A stretch of DNA of 43,375 nt from Myxococcus xanthus (GTDB lineage: Bacteria > Myxococcota > Myxococcia > Myxococcales > Myxococcaceae): NCBI RefSeq assembly GCF_013116825.1, contig NZ_JABFNS010000079.1, positions 1 through 43,375 of the forward strand, written 5' to 3'. Shown here in pieces: positions 35,678 to 43,375 of this stretch. The notes below the pieces were generated by a model, which searched no databases, was not told the origin of the DNA, and saw nothing but the letters and a program-made list of their open reading frames with translations. Position 1 is the stretch's first letter. Each line of letters starts with the position of its first letter. The position numbers and the translations under genes are program-made.

Positions 35678-35707
35678 GGCCCGGCCCCTCAAGTGAGGAG
35701 CCGGGCC
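35678..35707. terminator. Bidirectional hairpin terminator
   Basis: GGCCCGGC (35678-35685) pairs with GCCGGGCC (35700-35707), extended after one mismatch by CCTC/GAGG, leaving a 4-base loop. It lies between the convergent Cys-rich lipoprotein and RND pump genes. Confidence 0.65.
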
Positions 35708-35734
35708 GGGACACGTTCATGCCTGCCGCGGGAC

Positions 35735-38700
35735 TCAGTGCGACGCGGCGGGGGTGGGCGCTGCTTCGTCCTCGCCCGTGGCCCGCTTCGCGTCGCCGCG
35801 GAGCTTCTGCATCAGCACGTAGAGGCCGGGGATGAATACGAAGTTCACCACCGTGGACACCAGCATGCCGCCGAACACCGCCGTCCCCAGGGAGTTGCGG
35901 GACGCCGCGCCGGCGCCGGAGGCCATCATCAGCGGCACCACGCCCAGGAGGAAGGCGATGGAGGTCATCAGGATGGGGCGCAGGCGGACCTCCGCCGCCT
36001 CCACCACCGCGTCGATGGCGCTCTTGCCGCCCTCCCGGAGCTGCTCGGCGAACTCCACGATGAGGATGGCGTTCTTGCTGGCCAGGCCGACCAGCATCAC
36101 CAGTCCCACCTGGCAGAACACGTCGTTGGCGAACCCGCGCGCCAGCTGCAACCCCAACGCGCCCATGATGGCCAGGGGCACGGAGAAGATGATGACCAGC
36201 GGCAGGCTGAAGCTCTCGTACTGCGCCGCGAGCACCAGGAAGACGAAGAGCAGGCCCAGCGCGAAGATGATGGCCGTCTGCCCGCCGCTCTCCTTCTGCT
36301 CCAGGCTGATGCCCGTCCACTCCGCGCTCATGCCCTGAGGCAGGTGCTGTGTGGCCAGCGTTTCCATGGCCTCCAGCGCCTGTCCGGAGGACACGTCCGG
36401 CGCCGGCTGCCCGTTGATCTCCGCCGAGCGGAACAGGTTGTAGTGGCGGATGACCTGGGCGGACACGGTGGGCTCCACCTTCACCAGCGACTCCAGCGGA
36501 ATCATGTCCCCGGTGTCGCTGCGCACGTAGAAGGCGCCGATGTCCGACGGGCTGTCGCGGAACTGCTGCTCCGCCTGGACGTACACCCGGTAGGTGCGGT
36601 TGGCGTAGTTGAAGTCGTTGACGTACTGGCTGCCCATGTAGACCTGCATGGTGCCGAACACCTGCTCAATCGGCACGCCGAGCGCCTTCGCCTTCTGCCG
36701 GTCCACCTCCACGTCGAGCAGCGGCGTGTCCGCGTTGAAGGTGCTGAAGGCACCGCGCAGTTGCTCGTGCTCGTTGGCCTTCGCCACCAGCATCTGCGTG
36801 GCCGCGGCCAGGTCATCCAGCGAGCTGGTGCCGTCGATGTCCTCGACGATGTACTGGAAGCCGCCCACGCTGCCGACGCCTCGGATGGCGGGCGGCTGGA
36901 AGGGCATCACGCGCGCTCCGCCGATGCGGCTCAGCGGGGCGCGCAGCCGCTCCACCATCGCGGCCACCGACTGGTCCTTGCCCTTGCGCTCCTCCCAGGG
37001 CGTCAGCGACGAGAAGATGGTGCCCATGTTGGGGCCGCTGCCCATCATGGAGAAGCCGCCAATGGCGAACATGGCGCGCACCTCGGGCTGCGCCTGCAAG
37101 ACCGCCTCCGCCTCCGCCAGCACCTTCTCCGTCTGGGCGAGCGACATGCCCTCGGGGCCCTGGATGGAGATGATGAGGTAGCCCTGGTCCTCGTCGGGGA
37201 TGAAGCCCGTGGGCGCGGCGCGGAAGAGCAGCACCGTGCCGCCGATGCACGCCAGGAACGCGACCAGGACCAGGACCGGATGCTTCAGCAGCTTGCGCAG
37301 GCCCCGGCCGTAGAGCGCCTTGGTCCCGTCCAGTACCTTGTCCACCCAGCGGAAGAAGACCCACTTGGGTCCCTCGTGGTGCTTCAGCATCTTCGCGCTG
37401 AGCGCCGGGGTGAGGGTGAGGGCGCAGAAGGTGGACAGCGCCACGGAGGCGGCGATGGTCAGCGCGAACTGCCGGTAGATGGCGCCGGTGGTGCCCGGGA
37501 AGAGCGCCACCGGGACGAACACCGCCACCAGCACCACGGAGATGGCGATGACCGCGCCGGTCACCTCCTTCATGCCTTCGCGCGCGGCCTGTACGGGGGA
37601 CAGGCGTCGCTCCACCATCAACCGCTCGATGTTCTCGATGACGACGATGGCGTCGTCCACCACCAGGCCCGTGGCCAGCGTGAGGCCGAAGAGGGTGAGG
37701 GTGTTGATGGAGAAGCCCATCAGGTGGACGAAGGCGAAGGTGCCAATCAGGGAGACGGGGAGGGTGAAGGCGGTGATGAGCACGCTGCGCCAGCCGTGCA
37801 GGAACAGGAAGATGACGAGGATGACGAGGACGATGGCTTCCACCAGCGTCTTGATGACCTCGTTGATGGAGGCGCGGACGGCCAGGGTGGTGTCGGTGCC
37901 CGTCTGGAACTGCATGCCGGGCGGGAACTGCTTCGAGAGCCGCTCGAGCTCCGCGTACACGCCGTCGCGTACGTCCAGCGCGTTGGCGGTGGGCAGCTGG
38001 AAGATGCCCAGGCCCACGCCCGTCTTGCCGTTGAAGCGCAGGACGGAGCCGTAGTTCTCCGCGCCCAGCTCCACGCGGCCCACGTCCTTCACCCGGATGC
38101 TCGTGCCGTCCGTGTCCCGCATCAGGACGATGTCGCCGAACTCCGCCGGCTCCACCAGCCGGCCCCGGGCCCGCACGGCGATCTGGTAGGGCTGGTCCTC
38201 GGTGGACGGCGGCTGGCCAATCTGACCCGCGGCCACCTGGAGGTTCTGCTCCTGGAGCGCGCGCGTCACGTCCTGTGGCGTGAGCTTGCGGCGCGCCAGC
38301 TCCGTGGGGTCCAGCCACAGGCGCATGGAGAACTTGCGCTCGCCGAAGATGCGCACGTCACCCACGCCGGGCACGCGCTTGATGGCGTCCTTCAGGCTCA
38401 CGTCGGCGTAGTTGCTGAGGAACTTGGCGTCGTAGCGGTTGTCCTCGCTGAACAGGCCCACCGTCAGCAGCATCTGGTTGGAGGCCTTGTTGACGACGAT
38501 GCCTGTCTGGTTCACCTGCGAGGGCAGGCGGGCCGCGGCGCGGCTGACGCGGTTCTGCACGTCGACGGCGGCCACCTCGATGTCGCGCGTGGCCTCGAAG
38601 GTGATGGTGATCTGGCTGGTGCCGTCGTTGCTGCTGGTGGAGGTGATGTAGCGCATGCCCTCCACGCCGTTGAGCTCCTGCTCCAGCGGGATGGTGACGG

Positions 38701-38881
38701 CGCTCTCCACCACCTCGGCGCTCGCGCCCACGTAGGTGCTCGTCACGGTGACTTGTGGCGGCGCCAGGTCCGGGTACTGGGAGATGGGCAGCGTGGGGAT
38801 GGCAATCAGCCCCACCAGCGTCAGCAGGATGGAGCAGACGATGGCGAAGACGGGCCTGCGGATGAAGAAATCGACGAACAT
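35735..38881 (-). CDS. RND (HAE1) efflux pump inner-membrane transporter, AcrB type
   Basis: A 1048-aa proton-driven exporter, standard length for AcrB/MexB-type multidrug pumps. It begins FFIRRPVFAIVCSILLTLVG (first membrane span). The TM4 proton-relay aspartates are in TGLVVDDAIVVIEN and the TM10 lysine in GLASKNAILIVEFAEQ. Two large periplasmic loops and the second-half repeat (PLVIIFSVPLAIMG) are present. It is last in a three-gene operon: TolC-type, fusion protein (22 bases upstream), pump. The drug or lipid substrate cannot be told. The 3417-base plus-strand frame over it is a shadow. Confidence 0.97.
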   Translation of the reverse strand: MFVDFFIRRPVFAIVCSILLTLVGLIAIPTLPISQYPDLAPPQVTVTSTYVGASAEVVESAVTIPLEQELNGVEGMRYITSTSSNDGTSQITITFEATRDIEVAAVDVQNRVSRAAARLPSQVNQTGIVVNKASNQMLLTVGLFSEDNRYDAKFLSNYADVSLKDAIKRVPGVGDVRIFGERKFSMRLWLDPTELARRKLTPQDVTRALQEQNLQVAAGQIGQPPSTEDQPYQIAVRARGRLVEPAEFGDIVLMRDTDGTSIRVKDVGRVELGAENYGSVLRFNGKTGVGLGIFQLPTANALDVRDGVYAELERLSKQFPPGMQFQTGTDTTLAVRASINEVIKTLVEAIVLVILVIFLFLHGWRSVLITAFTLPVSLIGTFAFVHLMGFSINTLTLFGLTLATGLVVDDAIVVIENIERLMVERRLSPVQAAREGMKEVTGAVIAISVVLVAVFVPVALFPGTTGAIYRQFALTIAASVALSTFCALTLTPALSAKMLKHHEGPKWVFFRWVDKVLDGTKALYGRGLRKLLKHPVLVLVAFLACIGGTVLLFRAAPTGFIPDEDQGYLIISIQGPEGMSLAQTEKVLAEAEAVLQAQPEVRAMFAIGGFSMMGSGPNMGTIFSSLTPWEERKGKDQSVAAMVERLRAPLSRIGGARVMPFQPPAIRGVGSVGGFQYIVEDIDGTSSLDDLAAATQMLVAKANEHEQLRGAFSTFNADTPLLDVEVDRQKAKALGVPIEQVFGTMQVYMGSQYVNDFNYANRTYRVYVQAEQQFRDSPSDIGAFYVRSDTGDMIPLESLVKVEPTVSAQVIRHYNLFRSAEINGQPAPDVSSGQALEAMETLATQHLPQGMSAEWTGISLEQKESGGQTAIIFALGLLFVFLVLAAQYESFSLPLVIIFSVPLAIMGALGLQLARGFANDVFCQVGLVMLVGLASKNAILIVEFAEQLREGGKSAIDAVVEAAEVRLRPILMTSIAFLLGVVPLMMASGAGAASRNSLGTAVFGGMLVSTVVNFVFIPGLYVLMQKLRGDAKRATGEDEAAPTPAASH

Positions 38882-38903
38882 GGTGCTCTATCCGGCCCTT
38901 CGT

Positions 38904-40067
38904 TCAGCGGCTCCCGCCGACAGTGCCGCCACCATTGCCAGAGGCCCGGGGCGGGCCGCTGCCAGTGGGGGCGTTGGGGGCGTTGGCCTGCTTGGGTTTC
39001 ACCGCCATGCCGTCACGCAGCGCTTGCAGCGAGGACACGGCGACCTGGTCACCCGACTGGAGCCCGCTCTCCACCACGTAGGCCATCTCGCCCAGCGCGC
39101 CGAGCGTGATGGGGCGGCGCTCCACCACCGTCTTCCCGTCCTCCTTCGCCAGGACCACCAGCGCGAAGGGCTGACCGCTCTGCCGCACGATGGCGAGCGC
39201 GGGAATCTGCAGCGCATCCCGGGCCGAGTACACGAGCCGTGTGCGCACCAGCTCGCTGGGCCGCAGGCCCACGGTGTTGCGAAAGGCGGCCTTCACCTCC
39301 ACCAACTGCGTTCGCGGGTCCGCCTGGGGCGCGATGTAGAACACGTTGCTGGTGAGCAGCACCTTGCCCGTGCTGTCGAGGATTTCGAGCACGGTGTCGG
39401 GCTTCATCGACCGGGCGCGCGGCGACGGCACCGACACGCTCACCTCGAGCACGTCCGCCTGCGCCACGCTGGTGAGCGGCGTCGTCATGCCCACGTAGTC
39501 ACCCAGCCGCACCAGCACGTCGCCCATCGTGCCGGCGAAGGGCGCGCGCACCACGTGGTACTGGAGCTGCACCTGGCGCTGCGTCACCTGCGCTGCGGAT
39601 GAGCGCGCCGCGGCCTCGGCGGCCTCCACCTGCGCGCGGCCCTGCTCCAGCTCCTGCGCGCTCGCGAGCCCTTCCTTGTAGAGCGCCTCGGTGCGCTCCA
39701 GCGTGCGGCGCGCCAGCTCCAGGCTCACCTGGGTGGAGCTGAGCTGCGCCTTCGCGCTGTCGAGCGCGGCGGTGCCTTCGCGCGCGTCCACCTCGATGAG
39801 CGCGGCGCCGGCCTCCACCTTGTCACCGGGGCGCACGTGAATCTTGCGCACGTAGCCCGCGACCTGGGGCAGCACGTTGACGTTCTGCCGCGATATCAGC
39901 GAGCCCAGGTACTCCCCCGTTTCGCGCACCTCGCGCGGGGTGAGCGTCACGACTTCCACCTCGCGGGGCGGAGGGGCCGGCGGGGCGGCCTTCTGGCCCG
40001 AGCAGCCCGCCACCACCGCCAGCAGGGTGACACCCCACATCGCCTTCATCTGATTCACCAGTCGCAC
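38904..40067 (-). CDS. RND efflux periplasmic membrane-fusion lipoprotein, AcrA type
   Basis: A 387-aa adaptor linking the pump to the outer-membrane channel. Lipobox VVAGC with C22. The first lipoyl half (LPQVAGYVRKIHVRPGDKV) and second (YHVVRAPFAGTMGDVLVRLG) flank a helical hairpin of coiled coil (about 90-160). Beta-barrel and membrane-proximal domains follow. The tail is Gly/Pro-rich. GTG at 40067 is chosen for its GGAGG 4 bases upstream; it overlaps the TolC gene's 3' end by 13 bases. ATG at 40049 is an alternative that still keeps the lipobox. Confidence 0.95.
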   Translation of the reverse strand: MRLVNQMKAMWGVTLLAVVAGCSGQKAAPPAPPPREVEVVTLTPREVRETGEYLGSLISRQNVNVLPQVAGYVRKIHVRPGDKVEAGAALIEVDAREGTAALDSAKAQLSSTQVSLELARRTLERTEALYKEGLASAQELEQGRAQVEAAEAAARSSAAQVTQRQVQLQYHVVRAPFAGTMGDVLVRLGDYVGMTTPLTSVAQADVLEVSVSVPSPRARSMKPDTVLEILDSTGKVLLTSNVFYIAPQADPRTQLVEVKAAFRNTVGLRPSELVRTRLVYSARDALQIPALAIVRQSGQPFALVVLAKEDGKTVVERRPITLGALGEMAYVVESGLQSGDQVAVSSLQALRDGMAVKPKQANAPNAPTGSGPPRASGNGGGTVGGSR

Positions 40068-41443
40068 CGCGCCTCCGTCAGGAATGCGTCCAGGCGCGCC
40101 TGGACGAGCTCGAATTCACGCAGCACCAGGGTCAGCTCCGCCTGGCGCAGCGCCGCTCCGCTTTGCACCAGCTCGAGGCTGCTGCCGCGGCCCACTTCAA
40201 ATGAACGGCGGGTGAGGCGGTCCGTCCGGTCCGCCAGGTCGCGGGACGCCACCGCCGTCGCCACCAGGGCCTCGGCCACCTCCACGGCGCGCCGGGCCTG
40301 GGCCACCTGAATCGACACGTTGCGGCGGGTGCTCTCCAGCGTCTCCGCCGCCTGGCGCTCGAGCCCCTCTCGCTCGCGAATCAATCCGCCGCGCAGGCCG
40401 CCTTCCCAGATGGGGACGGAGAGCACCGCGGACACACTCCAGATGGCCACGCGGCCGAAGCCGGGGTCCGTGGTGAGGCCAATGGCGGTGCTCGACAGGC
40501 CCAGCGTGGGCAGGTAGCCGGCGGTGGCTTGTTGGCGGCTGTCACGCGCGGACTCCAGCTGCGCGCGCGAGGCCACGAGGTCCGTCCGCTCGTTCACGTC
40601 CTTCAAGGGCGTGCAGGACCGCTGCGTCTCGTTCACCAGCCCCTGGAGGTTGAAGTCCCGGCTGACGCCAACGGCGTTGCCGAAGCCCACCGCCAGACCC
40701 AGGGCCTCGCGGCTGCGCCGCAACTGCTCGTCTCCCGCGACGAGGGCGCTGCGCGCCACCGCCACGTCCTGCTCCACGCGCACCACGTCCAACTGGTTGC
40801 CCGCGCCCAGCTCATAGGTGCGCTGCGCGAGCGCGAAGCGCTCCAAGGCCTGCCGCAGGCCCACGCGGTTGATCTCCGCCGCCCGCTCCGCCGCCACCGT
40901 GGATACCAGCACCTGGGCCAGCCCCCGGGTGAGCAGCCGCCGCGTCTCGCTCAGCGTCGCCGCCGCGCCTTCCTCGGCGGCCACGGCCGAGGCGCGCCCG
41001 CGCCAGGCGCTGATGTCCACCAGGGATTGCGTCACGTTCGCCGTGGCGGTGAGCAACGGCGTGGAGGGACCGCGGGTGTCGCCGCCACCAAGGCCCACCA
41101 GCGGCGTACCGCCAGCGCCCACGGGGAGGTCGGGGTTGAGGAGGTCCACACCAACACTGGACGACAGGCGCGCATTGGGGAGCAGCGCGGCCAGGGCCTG
41201 CCGGGAGCGGCCAGCGGCGCGCTCCACGCCGGCTTCGGCGCTTCGGAGGTCGGTGGAGCGCTCCCGGACGAGCGCGAGCGCCTCGTCCCAGGTCGTCACC
41301 TGCCGCTGGGCGGGGGCAACGGGGGTGAGCATCGCGTCTTCCACCTTCGGCTGGAAGGGGACGGGCGCAGGAATGGACGGTGACGGCTCGGTCAGCGTCG
41401 ACGCTGCGACGAGCGCCAAGAGAATGACGGAAAGGGATGCCAT
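40055..41443 (-). CDS. TolC-family outer-membrane efflux channel
   Basis: A 462-aa protein with a signal peptide (MASLSVILLALVAAS) and the two outer-membrane-efflux repeats. Typical segments are TWDEALALVRERSTDLRSAEAG, split as TWDEALALVRERS and DLRSAEAGVERA; LSVPIWEGGLRGG; and the alpha-helical FEVGRGSSLELVQSGAALRQAE region, split as FEVGRGSSLELVQ and AALRQAELTLV. ATG at 41443 is chosen because the signal peptide starts there; no good Shine-Dalgarno is seen, and the longer frame runs back into the operator region. First gene of the efflux operon, divergent from the MarR gene. Repression by MarR at the intervening palindrome is inferred. Confidence 0.93.
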   Translation of the reverse strand: MASLSVILLALVAASTLTEPSPSIPAPVPFQPKVEDAMLTPVAPAQRQVTTWDEALALVRERSTDLRSAEAGVERAAGRSRQALAALLPNARLSSSVGVDLLNPDLPVGAGGTPLVGLGGGDTRGPSTPLLTATANVTQSLVDISAWRGRASAVAAEEGAAATLSETRRLLTRGLAQVLVSTVAAERAAEINRVGLRQALERFALAQRTYELGAGNQLDVVRVEQDVAVARSALVAGDEQLRRSREALGLAVGFGNAVGVSRDFNLQGLVNETQRSCTPLKDVNERTDLVASRAQLESARDSRQQATAGYLPTLGLSSTAIGLTTDPGFGRVAIWSVSAVLSVPIWEGGLRGGLIREREGLERQAAETLESTRRNVSIQVAQARRAVEVAEALVATAVASRDLADRTDRLTRRSFEVGRGSSLELVQSGAALRQAELTLVLREFELVQARLDAFLTEARCDW

Positions 41444-41524
41444 ACGAGGAGGAGGAAATGAGGGAACTGCGTGTGGGCTGAAAACTTCCCCCCCGTTGTG
41501 ACCAAACGCGTCGCGTCGATGTAA

Positions 41525-41563
41525 TTGACAATGGTTGTAGTCTGCAACCATCTTTAGGGAGAG
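41525..41563. promoter_or_regulatory. MarR operator-like palindrome and promoter elements
   Basis: Perfect 7-base arms ATGGTTG (41531-41537) and CAACCAT (41545-41551) are separated by 7 bases, giving a 21-base site with an inner TTG-N7-CAA, typical in size for MarR dimers. A consensus -35 TTGACA (41525-41530) for the marR-type gene abuts it, so binding should block that promoter. The site is also in the path of the opposite tolC promoter. AGGGAGAG (41556-41563) is the ribosome site for the ATG at 41564. Confidence 0.7.
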
Positions 41564-42019
41564 ATGACTGTCCCGGAGCAAATGGCCTCGCTGCGGCGCG
41601 CCATCCGTCGCCTCCTCACCGAGCGGCTGGGCGAGCAGACCAGCAGACCCTTCATGCAGTTGTTGGCGCTGAACGCCATCGCCGACGGTGTGCGCAGCCA
41701 GGCCGCCATCGCGGAGCGGCTGCTCGTGGACGCACCCGCGGTGAGCCGGCTCGTCGCGCGTCTGGAAGAGGACGGACTGGTGAAGCGAAGCACCGCGGAA
41801 GATCGCCGGTGTGCGCGCCTGGAGCTGTCCCCAGCCGGTCAGGCCGAGCTGAACCTGCTGCGTGACGCGCTCCTATGGACAGACGCGGAACTGCTTCGCT
41901 ACCTCACGGCGCAGGAGATGGCGGAGTTCAAGCGCCTCACGGTCAAACTCCTGACGGGCCTCCTCCAGGCCCGGGGGCCGGTGCCGCTGGAAGGTGGCTG
42001 CGGCCCGTCCGACCCTTGA
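41564..42019 (+). CDS. MarR-family transcriptional regulator
   Basis: A 151-aa winged-helix protein of normal MarR length. The recognition region is RSQAAIAERLLVDAPAVSRL (about 45-64), followed by the wing LVKRSTAEDRRCARLELSPAG with the conserved DRR (split as LVKRSTAEDRR and ARLELSPAG). N- and C-terminal helices form the dimer interface. It is transcribed divergently from the RND efflux operon, a classic arrangement for a ligand-released repressor of pump and self. The ligand is unknown. The stop is followed by a hairpin shared with the convergent gene. Confidence 0.95.
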   Translation: MTVPEQMASLRRAIRRLLTERLGEQTSRPFMQLLALNAIADGVRSQAAIAERLLVDAPAVSRLVARLEEDGLVKRSTAEDRRCARLELSPAGQAELNLLRDALLWTDAELLRYLTAQEMAEFKRLTVKLLTGLLQARGPVPLEGGCGPSDP

Positions 42020-42031
42020 TGTGGAAATGAC

Positions 42032-42074
42032 GAAGGGCCCGGCCCTGGAGGTCCTCCAGGATGCCGAGCCCTTC
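42032..42074. terminator. Bidirectional hairpin between convergent genes
   Basis: GAAGGGC (42032-42038) pairs with GCCCTTC (42068-42074), and an inner CCTGGAG (42044-42050) pairs with CTCCAGG (42054-42060) over a 3-base loop. It lies between the MarR stop and the coiled-coil gene stop. Confidence 0.6.
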
Positions 42075-42100
42075 AAGGTGCCCATGTGAGGGCGGGTGCG

Positions 42101-43129
42101 TCAGGCCTGCGCGGGCTTGGACTCCGCGTCGGTCGGAGCGCTCTCAGGCAGCTGCTGCTCGGTGTCGGCCGGGGCCTCCGCCTTGGGGGTGGCCTGGGCC
42201 TCGGCCTCGGCGCGCACGCGCGACGTCTCCTCGGTGCGCTGGTCGCTGGCGGCGACCTCCTCGGGCGTCAGCTCCGTGCGGTCGGCGAGCATGCCCGTCT
42301 TCTTCTCCAGGTCCTTGATGGCCCGGCGAATCAGGTCGCGCTCCAGGAGCGTGCGGTTGAGGCGCTTCTCCAGGGCCTTGTACTTGTCGCGGCTCAGGTC
42401 CAGGTCGTGCTTGGTGGCGGCATAGACGCGCTGCTGCGTCTCGTTGCGGCCCTTCACCCGGCGCAGCTCCTTCTCCAGCTCCACCGCGCGGAGGCGGTCC
42501 TTGTTCGCCGCCTGCTCCAGCCGCTCCATCTTCTCGCGGTCGGCGTCATTCAGCTCGCGGTAGCGGCGCTGGCCACGCTCCTGCGGCACCGTCTCCGTCG
42601 CCGTGGGCACCACCGGCACCACCGCGGCGATGACGGCCTCGCCCTCCTGGGCGGGCGCGGCGACCTGCGTGGCGGGCGCGGCGATGGGGGCGGCCGGCGC
42701 GGGCTGCGGGCGGCGGCCCTTGGACTCCAACTCCGCCTTCAGCCGCTGGTTCTCCACCAGCGCGTGGGACAGCTCCTCACGGGTCCGCTCGAGCTGCGTG
42801 GAGGCGCTGCGCTCCACCTCGGCGCGCGCCTTGGCCAGCTCCTGCGCGCTCTTGTCGGACTCCTTCTGCTCGTAGAGCTTGCGCTTGGCCTGCTTCAGCT
42901 GCTCCTTCACGTCCTGAAGTTGAGTGCGCTGCTCGTCCAGCTCCTTCTGCTTGCGCTGCAGCTCCGCCTCGGCCTTGGCACGCGCCTGGGTGTCCGTCAC
43001 CAACTCGGCGCGGGGCGCCGACGACGACGTGGACGACGACGGAAGCGCGGCGTGCTTGGGGCCGGCGAAGAGATTGAAATAGAGCGAGATGGCGAGCCCG
43101 ACAGCAAGGGCGAGGACCAGGACCAGCAC
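42101..43129 (-). CDS. Membrane-anchored coiled-coil protein
   Basis: About 342 aa. One N-terminal membrane span (VLVLALAVGLAISLYFNLF) is followed by a Ser-rich linker and a coiled coil (about residues 55-155: KQKELDEQRTQLQDVKEQLK), an Ala/Pro-rich hinge (165-205), a second coiled coil (215-300), and an acidic Glu/Ala/Pro tail. GTG at 43129 is preferred because GGAGG lies 8 bases upstream; TTG at 43156 would add nine residues but lacks a ribosome site. Architecture suggests an inner-membrane-anchored structural or adaptor protein. Family not recognised. Confidence 0.82.
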   Translation of the reverse strand: MLVLVLALAVGLAISLYFNLFAGPKHAALPSSSTSSSAPRAELVTDTQARAKAEAELQRKQKELDEQRTQLQDVKEQLKQAKRKLYEQKESDKSAQELAKARAEVERSASTQLERTREELSHALVENQRLKAELESKGRRPQPAPAAPIAAPATQVAAPAQEGEAVIAAVVPVVPTATETVPQERGQRRYRELNDADREKMERLEQAANKDRLRAVELEKELRRVKGRNETQQRVYAATKHDLDLSRDKYKALEKRLNRTLLERDLIRRAIKDLEKKTGMLADRTELTPEEVAASDQRTEETSRVRAEAEAQATPKAEAPADTEQQLPESAPTDAESKPAQA

Positions 43130-43280
43130 GGGAACGACCTCCACGGGGAAATGCAAAAAGCGGGGCAGCCTACCGTCAGCCCCCAGGGCGTCAAGGGTCC
43201 ACTGCTAGACGTGCTTCGGTTCACTCCCTGCGTCGCCCCGGCCGGCGGCCCGGCGTGCGTCCGGGGCGCCGGCCGTCGCC

Positions 43281-43375
43281 TCAGTACGCGTACTCCCAGC
43301 CGCCGCGCCCACCGGTGCGGGCTCCCAGGCGAGCGCCCAGTTCCCGCAGCCGGCGGACCCGTTCGGGGATGTCTC
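43281..43375 (-). CDS. 3' end of an unidentified gene
   Basis: The minus frame is open from the window edge to a TGA at 43281-43283, encoding 31 residues ending RRLRELGARLGARTGG then RGGWEYAY. Codon third positions are G/C-rich as in neighbouring genes, which supports coding. Too short to assign. It lies about 125 bases upstream of the alternative TTG start of the coiled-coil gene. Confidence 0.55.
   Translation of the reverse strand, partial: DIPERVRRLRELGARLGARTGGRGGWEYAY

Noticed and set aside
35693-39109. 1138-codon plus-strand frame opposite the RND pump
   Set aside because: Composition is His/Gln/Asp/Ala low complexity, antisense to a complete AcrB-type gene.
43215-43280. GC-rich inverted repeat near the right end
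   Set aside because: Several imperfect pairings of CCGGC/GCCGG are possible in such GC-rich sequence; no stable, specific hairpin stands out.

Overview
The window is high-GC DNA (roughly 70% by eye), with heavy codon bias, frequent GTG/TTG starts and several features typical of Myxococcales. These include a MYXO-CTERM sorting signal, FHA-like sigma-54 activators, a Ser/Thr kinase fused to a long TPR tail, a DUF4388 response regulator and giant Ala/Glu/Arg-rich coiled coils. A Myxococcus/Corallococcus-like chromosome is the best guess. No rRNA, tRNA, CRISPR array or insertion sequence was seen.

Layout. (1) 1-10.7 kb: a truncated single-membrane-span protein (-), then on + a 1871-aa protein with a methyltransferase-like head and a very long coiled coil, dapF, and two response-regulator proteins, one with a degenerate GGDEF domain that keeps a c-di-GMP I-site-like motif. 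(2) 10.7-18.2 kb: a SHOCT protein (-), a decayed esterase pseudogene (-), an FHA-like sigma-54 activator (+), two tandem paralogous small proteins each with its own sigma-54-type promoter and palindromic upstream boxes (+), and a convergent Ser/Thr kinase-TPR protein (-). (3) 18.3-24.3 kb: a two-gene operon (-), an OmpA/TSP3-repeat protein followed by a 1365-aa Cys-rich DUF4215-repeat lipoprotein with a MYXO-CTERM tail, faintly reminiscent of the TraB/TraA pair. (4) 24.3-28.9 kb: an AcoR-like sigma-54 activator, then aldB (NAD aldehyde dehydrogenase) and a DUF779 gene, with a near-consensus sigma-54 promoter before aldB. (5) 29-35.7 kb: RlmA-like methyltransferase (-), a small conserved hypothetical (-), a TPR lipoprotein (+), an M16 protease coupled to an orphan histidine kinase (-), and a small Cys-rich lipoprotein (+). 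(6) 35.7-42.0 kb: a complete RND tripartite efflux operon tolC-acrA-acrB type (-) with a divergent MarR regulator and an operator-like palindrome between them. (7) 42.1-43.4 kb: a membrane-anchored coiled-coil protein (-) and the 3' end of a further gene (-).

How it may fit together. The main unexplained signal is regulatory. A ten-base palindrome, TGACRYGTCM, occurs seven times by eye: two copies before each twin small gene and three between the OmpA operon and the AcoR-like activator. Spacing to -24/-12 elements is almost identical at three promoters. The simplest model is one sigma-54 regulon, probably driven by the adjacent FHA-like activator and possibly linked to the neighbouring Ser/Thr kinase. 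It would control the twin small proteins, the AcoR-like activator (and through it aldB-DUF779), and perhaps the OmpA/Cys-rich surface pair. This model is inference; the motif positions and spacings are read directly from the sequence.
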